Shown here in pieces: positions 1 through 7,069 of a DNA stretch of 8,652 nt (the stretch's first letter is position 1; each line of letters begins with the position of its first letter). The position numbers were made by a program, and so were the translations under genes. Below the pieces are notes generated by a model. It worked only from the letters and a program-made list of their open reading frames with translations. It was not told the DNA's origin and made no database searches. Source of the stretch: Chitinophagaceae bacterium (GTDB taxonomy: Bacteria; Bacteroidota; Bacteroidia; Chitinophagales; Chitinophagaceae); contig PLEB01000192.1 of assembly GCA_003136915.1 (NCBI GenBank), positions 5,269 to 13,920 of the forward strand, given 5' to 3'.

Positions 1-788
1 GCCTCGGTGATCAGGAAAGACGGGCTTACACCCTGCTGGTATAATGCAGTGGGATGGAACTGGATGAACTCCATATTCTCGATTCTTCCTTTTGCGCGGT
101 AAACCATTGCTATCCCGTCGCCGGTAGCAATCACAGGATTCGTTGTGGTACGATAAACCTGTCCGTTTCCCCCGGTTGCAAAAACAGTGACGCGCGATAA
201 AATTTTTACAATACGATTTTCCCGGAGGTCAAGGGCATAAACGCCAAAACATTCGATATCCGGAGTAGATTTGGTTACGAGGTATCCCAGGTGATGCTGG
301 GTGAGAATATCAATTACAAAGCAATGCTTGATGAGTTCGATATTTTTCTGGGAAACAACCGTGCTAAGCAGGGCCCGCTCCATTTCCATGCCGGTGACAT
401 CCTTATGATGCAGGATCCGGAATTCTGAATGGCCACCTTCTTTTCCCCTCTTAAATTCACCTTCTTCGTCCTTGTCAAATTCTGTTCCCCATTCAATCAT
501 TTCTTTAATCCGTTCCGGACCCTCCTTTACAACCATCTCGACGATTTTCGGATTGCACAGTCCGTCGCCTGCGATCAGGGTGTCTTCTATATGCTTCTCA
601 TAACTGTCGTGCTCCAGATCCGTAACGCCTGCAATACCGCCTTGCGCGTACTTGGTATTGGTTTCATCGGCGATGGTTTTGGTGATCACGAGCACCTGCT
701 GATCCGGACAGGCTCTTGCAACTTTCAACGCGTAGGTTAATCCGGCAATGCCGGAACCAACCACCAGGAAGTCCGTTTTTCTTATCAT
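1..788 (-). CDS. nadB: L-aspartate oxidase NadB, 3'-truncated by the window edge
   Basis: This flavoenzyme oxidises L-aspartate to iminoaspartate, which quinolinate synthase NadA turns into quinolinate for NAD synthesis in the cytoplasm. The first 262 codons are present and the frame runs off the left edge still open. The N-terminus carries the FAD-binding Rossmann motif GSGIAG (residues 11-16). It is followed by the family motifs TNTKYAQGGIAG (43-54), EGGHS (117-121), HHKDVTG (127-133), ATGGNGQVY (204-212) and MEFIQFHPTALY (239-250). The close relative succinate dehydrogenase flavoprotein shares several of these, but the KYAQGGIA block and the context-free size point to NadB. The ATG at 788 sits directly before the Rossmann strand, as usual. 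The gene starts 15 bases after the lipoprotein gene stop, so the two are probably co-transcribed. No strong ribosome binding site is seen; an AGGA lies about 12 bases upstream. Confidence 0.93.
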   Translation of the reverse strand, partial: MIRKTDFLVVGSGIAGLTYALKVARACPDQQVLVITKTIADETNTKYAQGGIAGVTDLEHDSYEKHIEDTLIAGDGLCNPKIVEMVVKEGPERIKEMIEWGTEFDKDEEGEFKRGKEGGHSEFRILHHKDVTGMEMERALLSTVVSQKNIELIKHCFVIDILTQHHLGYLVTKSTPDIECFGVYALDLRENRIVKILSRVTVFATGGNGQVYRTTTNPVIATGDGIAMVYRAKGRIENMEFIQFHPTALYQQGVSPSFLITE

Positions 789-803
789 AACTGCAATACG
801 ATC

Positions 804-1583
804 CTAGTAAACAATTGTGTATTCAAATTTTTCGGGATGCTCAAATACTTCAATGAGGTTGTATTGGATCACGACCTGTTTCTTATCGGGAGATAATTTA
901 GCCAGAATATTATCCACTTTCTTTACCGGTCGCGGCAGGTTAATAGTCAGCGTATAAGGAATTGAAATGCCCATACCACCAAGATCTTTCATTTGACTAA
1001 ACTGGGGATTCTGTTGCAGGGCCTTCCACTTCTGGTCATCCAGTTTCCGGGAAATTAAACCGTTATGACTCTTGAAATCATAAATAGCATTAAACTGGTT
1101 CATGTCGGGCATATTATTATTATCGCCTTCCATTCCCGAAGAATCCGATTTCCCAGTCATGCCTTTGAATAATTGAGTAAATCCAAGCGACTGATTATTC
1201 ATCGAGTTATACAGTTTCTGGAGGTTTTCCTGACTGCTGAAAGGAATATGAATATTACTATTAAAAATTTTCTGGTCCATATTCAGTTTCATGTGGACCG
1301 TACCGTCTTTCACGAGTTCTTTATTTTCAGCGCTCACATCTTTGGAACTATCCATCAGGGTTTTCATCAGGACCGTGGTATCAATATTTCCTGCGGGCAT
1401 TTGCTTTGCCATTTCTTCCTTGCCCAGATAGTTTTGCATGCCGTCCAGCAGCTGGCTCATGTCTGTTGTAATAGACAGGTCTCCCTTTCCATCAGACCCA
1501 ATGTTGATTTGTTCCTGAATTTCAAAACAGCCGGCCAGGGACAACAAAAACAGACCGCACAATAAATACCTGAGGCGCTTCAT
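804..1583 (-). CDS. Predicted lipoprotein of unknown function
   Basis: I do not recognise the family. The 259-residue product starts with a basic n-region (MKRLR), a hydrophobic stretch and a lipobox LAGC, so Cys19 is the likely acylated residue and the protein should be membrane anchored. The mature part begins with an alternating segment that includes a GSDGKGDLSITTDMS stretch (residues 29-43), a type of beta-strand opening seen in several small lipoprotein families such as LppM-like proteins. That resemblance is only an impression. A linker rich in Gly, Asp, Asn and Met (141-165) separates the N-terminal part from a C-terminal part with predicted strands (209-219 and 234-258). The open frame extends upstream to 1739, but the ATG at 1583 is chosen because it places the signal peptide at the N-terminus and avoids overlap with the epimerase gene. 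It lies 55 bases after the epimerase gene and 15 bases before nadB. Confidence 0.82.
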   Translation of the reverse strand: MKRLRYLLCGLFLLSLAGCFEIQEQINIGSDGKGDLSITTDMSQLLDGMQNYLGKEEMAKQMPAGNIDTTVLMKTLMDSSKDVSAENKELVKDGTVHMKLNMDQKIFNSNIHIPFSSQENLQKLYNSMNNQSLGFTQLFKGMTGKSDSSGMEGDNNNMPDMNQFNAIYDFKSHNGLISRKLDDQKWKALQQNPQFSQMKDLGGMGISIPYTLTINLPRPVKKVDNILAKLSPDKKQVVIQYNLIEVFEHPEKFEYTIVY

Positions 1584-1617
1584 CTGGGTAAATTTTATGA
1601 TGAACGAATCGGAAAAA

Positions 1618-1629
1618 TTTCGGCCGAAA
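1618..1629. repeat. Perfect 12-bp palindrome in the epimerase-lipoprotein gap
   Basis: TTTCGGCCGAAA is its own reverse complement. Read on the minus strand it lies 9 bases after the epimerase stop codon and is followed at once by five T residues (1617-1613). It could be a weak terminator or a protein-binding site. As an RNA hairpin it would have only a 4-bp A/U-rich stem around a GGCC loop, so terminator strength is doubtful. Confidence 0.3.
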
Positions 1630-1638
1630 GGTACGTGT

Positions 1639-2592
1639 TTACTGCAAACCAAGCTGGTAATGCACTGTAAAACTTTGTTCATCTCCGGGTTCCAAAACGG
1701 TGAGCCCAAGGCGGTTGTTAAAGCAGTTTGGTGCAGCACTCAGATTCTCAATCGCAATGCTGTTGCGGTCTTCCGGTGTGTAAATCTGGAGGCAAGGATA
1801 GCTTCTTTCCGGGAAGAAGGATAGTGACATTTGGTTAGCCGGATTGAATAATACGCAGGCTGCTGTTCCGGGATGAAATTCAGGCAGGAAACAATGATCC
1901 AGGCTGGTTGTATGCAAAACAGAAGGTTTGGAAAAATGATCAAAGGGGATCCGTTTACCGGTGGGGATCAGGTTTTCATCGAAAGCAAGGATTTCTTTTG
2001 CGTCAATCGTTAAAATCCAGTCGTTCACCTTGCCTCCCAGGCTGAAATAAGGATGCCAGCCGTCGGCCATAGGAATTCTTACCCCGGATAAATTCCTTAC
2101 TGTAGTTTCAAGGAAAAGTTTGCCGCCTTGTTTTAATGTATATCTGACACTTATTTTATATGTGAATGGATAACCCGGATCTTCTTTATCATAAATATAT
2201 TCAAGCTTCAAAGAAGCCATAGAATCGTCTGCATATGCATCCAATGGCTTAAAGGGTTTGTTAAACAGGATCCCGTGAATGGCAGATCCGTCGACAAATT
2301 TATTTTGGAATTCATAGGCTTTTCCTTCAAATTCATATTTACCGTTTTTTATGCGGCAGGGAAAGGGAGAAAGTTTGGCGCTGCGGTAGAAGAGAGCATG
2401 ATGCTGACGGAGATCGGAAAGATCCTTATAGCTGCTTATCGCCTGCAAGCGCCCTTCACCGAGGGGAAAAGAGAATTCATGTAGGAGGGCGCCATATTCT
2501 GGCAGTACCTTTACGCGGATGCCGGAGCTTGTTTCTGACAGCTCCACCAGGTTCAGACCCTGCTCTCTTGTTTTGGATATCGAAAATGGCAT
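1639..2592 (-). CDS. Aldose 1-epimerase (mutarotase) family protein
   Basis: The 317-residue protein belongs to the aldose 1-epimerase superfamily (GalM-like, COG2017 type), which interconverts the alpha and beta anomers of hexoses such as galactose. Visible family marks are PFPCRIKNGKYEFEG (residues 76-90, the 'NRI.nG.y.f.G' region), IHG with His106, and GWHPYFSLGG with His180, matching the catalytic histidine of the WHxYF block. IENLSAAPNCFNN (281-293) supplies Glu282, the likely catalytic base. The length is close to the family norm. An in-frame TAG lies two codons before the ATG at 2592, so this is the first possible ATG. The gene diverges from galK with 10 bases between starts, which supports a role in galactose use. 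No signal peptide is seen, so it is probably cytoplasmic. Exact sugar preference cannot be read from the sequence; galM is likely but not proven. Confidence 0.88.
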   Translation of the reverse strand: MPFSISKTREQGLNLVELSETSSGIRVKVLPEYGALLHEFSFPLGEGRLQAISSYKDLSDLRQHHALFYRSAKLSPFPCRIKNGKYEFEGKAYEFQNKFVDGSAIHGILFNKPFKPLDAYADDSMASLKLEYIYDKEDPGYPFTYKISVRYTLKQGGKLFLETTVRNLSGVRIPMADGWHPYFSLGGKVNDWILTIDAKEILAFDENLIPTGKRIPFDHFSKPSVLHTTSLDHCFLPEFHPGTAACVLFNPANQMSLSFFPERSYPCLQIYTPEDRNSIAIENLSAAPNCFNNRLGLTVLEPGDEQSFTVHYQLGLQ

Positions 2593-2602
2593 TGGCTAAA
2601 AA

Positions 2603-3763
2603 ATGATAATTTTCCTTATGGAAAAGCAGATTCGCCGGCAATTTCAACAATATTTCGGAAAGGACGCCCTGATATCCGCGGCCCCGGGTCGGGTGAACCT
2701 TATCGGCGAACATACGGATTATAACGAAGGCTTCGTATTGCCCGCAGCAATTGACAGGAATATCTATACCGGCATTGCTTCCAATACGGACAGAACCCTG
2801 AATATTTATGCGGAACAATATCAGGAGAAATTCACTTTCCCTCTTGATGACGTGCATCCGGTGAAGGGATGGCCCACCTACCTGCTTGGCATGATCTATT
2901 TTCTCATTCCCAGTAAACATTTACCGCTAGGCATGGATGTAATAGTTTCCGGGGATGTTCCGGTCGGTGCCGGCATGAGTTCTTCAGCAGCACTTTGTTC
3001 AGCCTTCGGCCTTGCACTGAATGAAATATTCAGGCTGGGTTTATCCCGGATGGAAATCGCTCTTGCCGGACAACAAACAGAACACCAGTTCGCCAACCTG
3101 AATTGCGGGATCATGGATCAGTTTGCCAGCCTGCATGGAAAGACAGGTCAGGTGATGAAGCTTGATTGCCGCAACCTTGAATTTGAATATATCCCATTTG
3201 ATTTTCCGGATTATTGCATCGTACTGGTGAATACTATGGTAAGTCATGCCCTGGCATCTTCGGCTTACAATGAAAGGCGAAGCCAGTGTGAGGAAGGCGT
3301 TTCATTCCTACATAAACTTTATCCGGAGATCCATTCATTAAGGGATGTGAAAATGGAACAGTTGGATCGGCACAAAACTGAAATAAATCCTTTTGTATTT
3401 AAGCGTTGCCTTTTTGTTTTGGAGGAAAACCAGCGTTTGCTTGAGAGTTGTGATTTTCTGGAAGCAGGAAACCTGAAAGCTTTTGGCAAACTTATGTATG
3501 CTTCCCACGAAGGATTAAGCAGGGACTATGAGGTAAGCTGTGCCGAATCAGATTTTCTGGTGAATGCTGCAAGGACATTCCCGGAAGTGAAGGGTGCGCG
3601 GCAGATGGGAGGAGGTTTTGGAGGCTGTATCATTACGCTGGTCGAAAAAGAAGGTGCGGATGCTTTCATAAAAGGCATCCGGGAGCAATATGAAAAAAGA
3701 TTTGGGAAAACGCCGGATTGTTTTATCATGCAAATTGCCGAAGGAGCGCATTTGCTCCCGTGA
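2603..3763 (+). CDS. galK: Galactokinase
   Basis: This enzyme phosphorylates alpha-D-galactose at C1 with ATP, the first committed step of the Leloir pathway. All three GHMP-kinase motifs are clear. They are the galactokinase signature GRVNLIGEHTDYNEG (residues 29-43), the ATP-binding loop PVGAGMSSSAA (120-130) and the C-terminal GGGFGG (336-341). NCGIMDQFAS (167-176) supplies the expected catalytic aspartate (Asp172). The length of 386 residues is normal. An in-frame TAA lies two codons before the ATG at 2603, so the start is either here or at the ATG at 2618. The A-rich run just before 2603 favours it. The shorter form, beginning MEKQIRRQF, looks more like the usual N-terminus. The gene is the only plus-strand gene in the window. 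It diverges from the epimerase gene and converges with the outer membrane protein gene, two bases apart. No galT is visible. Confidence 0.95.
   Translation: MIIFLMEKQIRRQFQQYFGKDALISAAPGRVNLIGEHTDYNEGFVLPAAIDRNIYTGIASNTDRTLNIYAEQYQEKFTFPLDDVHPVKGWPTYLLGMIYFLIPSKHLPLGMDVIVSGDVPVGAGMSSSAALCSAFGLALNEIFRLGLSRMEIALAGQQTEHQFANLNCGIMDQFASLHGKTGQVMKLDCRNLEFEYIPFDFPDYCIVLVNTMVSHALASSAYNERRSQCEEGVSFLHKLYPEIHSLRDVKMEQLDRHKTEINPFVFKRCLFVLEENQRLLESCDFLEAGNLKAFGKLMYASHEGLSRDYEVSCAESDFLVNAARTFPEVKGARQMGGGFGGCIITLVEKEGADAFIKGIREQYEKRFGKTPDCFIMQIAEGAHLLP
3743..3758. other. Short hairpin at the 3' end of galK, possible weak terminator
   Basis: GGAGC and GCTCC flank six bases, giving a 5-bp stem (six pairs with a G-U pair on the plus strand, loop CATT). 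It lies inside the last codons of galK, just before the convergent stops. No T-run follows on the plus strand, and only TT follows on the minus strand, so the case for intrinsic termination is weak. Confidence 0.2.
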
Positions 3764-3765
3764 TA

Positions 3766-5034
3766 TCAGAATACTTCTCCCAGATTTACAAAAAATCCCC
3801 TGGATCCATCAATTCCAATTCCATAATCAATAGCGATATTGGTATCGGAATGCTTGTTCACTTTAATCCGCAATCCGGCCCCCGCCGCGGGCCAGAGCTT
3901 GCTGAACTGATTCGAAGGATAGTCAGAAAAACTTTGCACATTCGCAAAAGCAACACCACCGAAAAGCCCGTTACTGCTAATAGGAAACCGGTATTCTGAT
4001 TCCAGATAAAGCATATTTTTCGAGCGGAACCTGCCCTGGATATAGCCCCTTCCGGTATTGTTGTAAGTGTCCCAGCCCGTTGCCGGCAAATCCAGATAAG
4101 GTGGTTTCCCCGAAGGGGTGAGCCAATCATAACTCCAGAATGCAAGGATATTCCTGCCGTCGGGAGAAAGTCGAAAATATTTTCTCATATCGATCGTAAG
4201 GGATTGCCAGTTCGAATCACTTCCTACTGCCTTTAGATTGTCACGGTAAAGTACATCTGCATAAAAACCACCTTTCGGATTAATCGAATTTTTCCGGTTA
4301 TCAAATAGTAAATTCAGGACCGGTCCGGAGGAAATTGTTTTTGGCGCCAGTCCGTAAAGGGACGCGTCCGATGGCTCTCCGTTAGGCTGTCCACTCTCTT
4401 TCACGTTCCAGTGATAGTCGAGAAAATAGCCTATTCCCGCATAAAAATTTTTATCAACTTTTTTTAATACTGACTGATGGATGCGGAATTGGGAATAATC
4501 AAGTTCATCGTCATTTTTCAAGGAACTGTGACCGCCGAGTCCGTAGGTATCCTGGGGATATTTATAATAGCGCCAATCGGCAATAATATTGTAGTCGTTA
4601 TCCGTTGTCCACCAGTTCACCAATATCGGGATGGTGAGTTGCTGATATTGTGAATACACCGCCTGGATGGCAATATTGGACACATTGGTCCGCTCCGGAT
4701 CTTTGGCAAGAAAAGCCACATTGGAGGCAAGTATCCCGGCCAGACCTGTGCTGAGTGTATAACCGACCGCGGGAACAAAAGAAAAATGATATTTAACCGG
4801 CTTAATAATTCCGGTAACAACTGTATCCTTCTTTTTCTTTGTGATAGAATAGTAAACATCCGTCAGATCTTTTTGCGGATAGACCGGACGCATGATAGAG
4901 TCTGAAAAAATGATGCTGCGATCGGGGACGACCCAGCTGCTGTCTGTTTGGGCACACAGTTCCGTGGACGCTAGAATGAACCCGGTAAGGCATGCAATGA
5001 TTATGATCCGGCAACTTCGCCTGGTTCGATCCAC
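3766..5034 (-). CDS. BamA/TamA-like (Omp85-type) outer membrane beta-barrel protein without POTRA domains
   Basis: The 422-residue product has a basic N-terminus, a hydrophobic core (residues 9-22) and a likely signal peptidase I site near CAQ (27-29). Most of the rest alternates polar and hydrophobic residues, with many Tyr and Trp as in outer membrane barrels, and the last residue is Phe. The bacterial surface antigen (Omp85 barrel) marks are DNRKNSINPKGGFYADV (245-261) and RGYIQGRFRSKNMLYLESEYRFPI-like sequence at 329-351, which corresponds to the conserved RGF/RGY loop and following strand. Only about 55 residues lie between the signal peptide and the first probable strand, too few for a POTRA domain. 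The start is a GTG at 5034, inside the end of ispG (34-base overlap). No ATG, GTG or TTG occurs further upstream in the frame, and any later start would destroy the signal peptide. Its substrate or role is unknown. Translation is probably coupled to ispG. Confidence 0.85.
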   Translation of the reverse strand: MDRTRRSCRIIIIACLTGFILASTELCAQTDSSWVVPDRSIIFSDSIMRPVYPQKDLTDVYYSITKKKKDTVVTGIIKPVKYHFSFVPAVGYTLSTGLAGILASNVAFLAKDPERTNVSNIAIQAVYSQYQQLTIPILVNWWTTDNDYNIIADWRYYKYPQDTYGLGGHSSLKNDDELDYSQFRIHQSVLKKVDKNFYAGIGYFLDYHWNVKESGQPNGEPSDASLYGLAPKTISSGPVLNLLFDNRKNSINPKGGFYADVLYRDNLKAVGSDSNWQSLTIDMRKYFRLSPDGRNILAFWSYDWLTPSGKPPYLDLPATGWDTYNNTGRGYIQGRFRSKNMLYLESEYRFPISSNGLFGGVAFANVQSFSDYPSNQFSKLWPAAGAGLRIKVNKHSDTNIAIDYGIGIDGSRGFFVNLGEVF

Positions 5035-7013
5035 TCGTTGTTTTCTTTTAACAAATTGATTAATTCATCTACGGCTGTTTCGCTGTTCACCCCTCGTTTC
5101 ATTACTTCCTTTCCCTTGTAGAGGGTGATCTTTCCGGCTCCACTGCCCACATATCCGAAATCCGCGTCCGCCATTTCTCCCGGTCCGTTTACAATGCAAC
5201 CCATAATCGCAATCTTCAAACCTTTCAGATGGCTGGTTACGGAGCGGATTTTTGCGGTGGTTTCCTGAAGGTCAAAAAGTGTTCTTCCACAGGAAGGGCA
5301 GGAAATGTATTCTGTTTTAGAGATCCTGGTCCTTGCGGCTTGTAGAATGGAAAATGCGGTGTTGTTCAGGAATTGCTGATTATTCCCGGATGGGAGATAA
5401 GTTCTTCCGGTAACCTGCCGGTCTATGATCTTTTCCGGATCATTTTTTAGCAAGAGACCGTCTCCCATTCCGTCGGTTAGCAACGCGCCGGATTCAACTG
5501 AAAAATGGATCAGCTGTTTGTCAATGCTGGTTTCAAAACATTGAATGGCCAGGATCACCGGGATTTGAATGTCCCGGTTCATCATTTCCACTATGAATCT
5601 CCTGGTATCCTGCACGGGATTCCGGGTAGATGAATATACGCAAATAATGACTCCCGGGATGCCTTTGACCAGAGAAAGCAAATCCAGACTCTCCGCTTTG
5701 GCGGTGTCCAGCATGAGGAAGTTCATCGTTTTAGAATATTGTTCTGTTAAATTAATCTCTGCACCATTAAACAAGGGAAAATATTTTTCTTCTCCTGTAT
5801 TGGATTTCTGTATGTCCGGTTTTTTCCAGCGCGCATAATCACAAATTACTTTGAGGGTTCCCGGCAACGCAAAATCGGGAGCACGGTCTCCTGTATACAT
5901 GTAATCAGCCGCAGCGTCGCCGATATTCCATTTATCAGTTTCGGCCTGATATTGATATCCGATACTTTGCAGAGATTCCTTTGTCAGCGTTTCGGTTTGC
6001 GAGAAATCGGCCACCACGACCGGCGGGTGCGGGGTCCCTATATTATTTTGATGAATAGTAGTTCTTCTTTTATACTCGAACGGCGAATAAGGAATTTTCT
6101 CTACGTGCGGAATAGAATGGTCTGCCTTTCTGGATGCATAGCGTGCCACGATATCCTGGCAGACCGGAATTTCGAATTCCGGATCTTCCGTCAGGGAAAC
6201 CCGGATCGTATCGCCGATGCCATCTTCCAGCAAGGTGCCGATCCCGATGGCAGATTTAATCCTGCCGTCTTCTCCATCCCCGGCTTCCGTGACGCCGATA
6301 TGTAAGGGATAGAGTATGCCGAATTCATCCTGCATATTGCGAATGAGCAACCGGTAAGCCTGAACCATCACTATCGGATTGCTCGACTTCATGCTGAGTA
6401 CGATGCTGTGATAGCTTTCGCTCCGGGCAATACGCAGGAACTCCATGGCACTTTCCACCATGCCCATGGGCGAATCACCGTATCGGCTCATGATCCTGTC
6501 GCTTAATGAACCATGATTGGTGCCAATGCGCATCGCCGTTCCATATTCCTTGCAGATCCTGATCAGGGGAACAAACCGGTCCCGTATCCGCTCAATCTCG
6601 CCGGTATATTCCTGATCACTGTACTCAATGAACTGAAACTTTTTCTTGTCAACATAATTCCCTGGATTCACCCTTACTTTTTCAACAATGCGGGCGGCAA
6701 TTTCTGCAGCGTTGGGCGTGAAGTGAATGTCCGCAACAATCGGTGTATGGTATCCTCTTTTTCTGATTTCGTTTTTAATATTCAGCAGATTTTCCGCTTC
6801 TGTTTTGCTGGGTGCGGTAATGCGGATAAGTTCGGCTCCTGCTTCGATACAGCGAATGGACTGCTCCACGGTCGCCCTGGTATCCATCGTGTCCGGCGTG
6901 GTCATGGTCTGGACCCGTATCGGTGCATCGCCACCGATAATCAGGTCGCCCACCTTTACGGGCACGGTTTTGAGCCGTTCATACTGAGTAAGGGAAGAAG
7001 TGTACAATTGCAT
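5001..7013 (-). CDS. ispG: 4-hydroxy-3-methylbut-2-en-1-yl diphosphate synthase, long three-domain form
   Basis: IspG (GcpE) reduces the cyclic diphosphate MEcPP to HMBPP in the MEP pathway of isoprenoid synthesis, using a 4Fe-4S cluster. The 670-residue protein has an N-terminal TIM barrel (about residues 1-290, including GGDAPIRVQTMTTPDTMDT at 27-45 and GVTEAG at 240-245). A long insertion follows (about 300-555), then the C-terminal cluster domain. Cluster ligands are visible as CPSC (Cys572, Cys575) and MGCIVNGPGE (Cys606, Glu613). The bacterial form of E. coli has about 370 residues; the inserted form is typical of Bacteroidota, Chlamydiae and plants. The ATG at 7013 is chosen over an in-frame TTG at 7037 because MQLYTSSLTQYERLKT resembles the usual start and leaves a promoter-like sequence free. 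The gene follows batC after 46 bases and overlaps the downstream barrel gene. The electron donor is not encoded nearby. Confidence 0.96.
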   Translation of the reverse strand: MQLYTSSLTQYERLKTVPVKVGDLIIGGDAPIRVQTMTTPDTMDTRATVEQSIRCIEAGAELIRITAPSKTEAENLLNIKNEIRKRGYHTPIVADIHFTPNAAEIAARIVEKVRVNPGNYVDKKKFQFIEYSDQEYTGEIERIRDRFVPLIRICKEYGTAMRIGTNHGSLSDRIMSRYGDSPMGMVESAMEFLRIARSESYHSIVLSMKSSNPIVMVQAYRLLIRNMQDEFGILYPLHIGVTEAGDGEDGRIKSAIGIGTLLEDGIGDTIRVSLTEDPEFEIPVCQDIVARYASRKADHSIPHVEKIPYSPFEYKRRTTIHQNNIGTPHPPVVVADFSQTETLTKESLQSIGYQYQAETDKWNIGDAAADYMYTGDRAPDFALPGTLKVICDYARWKKPDIQKSNTGEEKYFPLFNGAEINLTEQYSKTMNFLMLDTAKAESLDLLSLVKGIPGVIICVYSSTRNPVQDTRRFIVEMMNRDIQIPVILAIQCFETSIDKQLIHFSVESGALLTDGMGDGLLLKNDPEKIIDRQVTGRTYLPSGNNQQFLNNTAFSILQAARTRISKTEYISCPSCGRTLFDLQETTAKIRSVTSHLKGLKIAIMGCIVNGPGEMADADFGYVGSGAGKITLYKGKEVMKRGVNSETAVDELINLLKENNEWIEPGEVAGS

Positions 7014-7034
7014 GATAAGCCAGGCTATAAATGG

Positions 7035-7067
7035 CAAAATTAGCGATTCGGATTGGTGCCTACCAAT
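7035..7067 (-). promoter_or_regulatory. Bacteroidota-type promoter candidate for ispG
   Basis: On the minus strand TAATTTTG (7042-7035) matches the Bacteroidota -7 consensus TAnnTTTG exactly. An ATTG (7067-7064) lies 21 bases before it, within the spacing known for this sigma factor class (TTG, 17-23 bases, TAnnTTTG). Transcription would start near 7028, giving a short leader of about 15 bases before the ispG ATG. The -33 element falls inside the end of batC and inside an inverted repeat. It is a sequence match only. Confidence 0.5.
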
Positions 7068-7069
7068 CC
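7050..7069. repeat. Perfect 8-bp inverted repeat with a 4-base loop at the batC stop codon
   Basis: GGATTGGT and ACCAATCC flank GCCT. The repeat includes the batC stop codon (7062-7060) and the -33 element of the ispG promoter candidate. In the batC transcript it would form a stable hairpin, followed by only a weak T-stretch (TAATTTTG) after seven other bases. It may be a weak terminator, an RNA-processing or stability element for batC, or an operator for ispG. The sequence alone does not decide. Confidence 0.5.

Noticed and set aside
1173..1565. Open frame of 130 codons on the plus strand opposite the lipoprotein gene
   Set aside because: The product is rich in His, Phe and Ile as antisense translations often are, with no domain; the minus-strand frame has a clear lipobox signal peptide.
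1584..1739. Upstream extension of the lipoprotein frame by 52 codons
   Set aside because: It would overlap the epimerase gene and bury the lipoprotein signal peptide inside the protein.
2593..2760. TATTGTTG (one mismatch to TAnnTTTG) on the minus strand as an epimerase promoter
   Set aside because: No TTG element lies at a suitable distance upstream, and a single-mismatch match is expected by chance.
2477..2920. Open frame of 147 codons on the minus strand, running opposite the start of galK and overlapping the epimerase 5' end
   Set aside because: It is antisense to the galactokinase signature region and in another frame over the epimerase start; no family features are seen.
7014..7037. 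TTG start giving IspG eight extra residues
   Set aside because: The extra residues are hydrophobic and atypical for IspG, and the TTG lies within the promoter-like TAATTTTG.
6513..7043. Open frame of 176 codons on the plus strand, antisense to ispG
   Set aside because: It lies wholly opposite the conserved TIM-barrel coding region of ispG and shows no recognisable motif or domain; it reads as a shadow frame.
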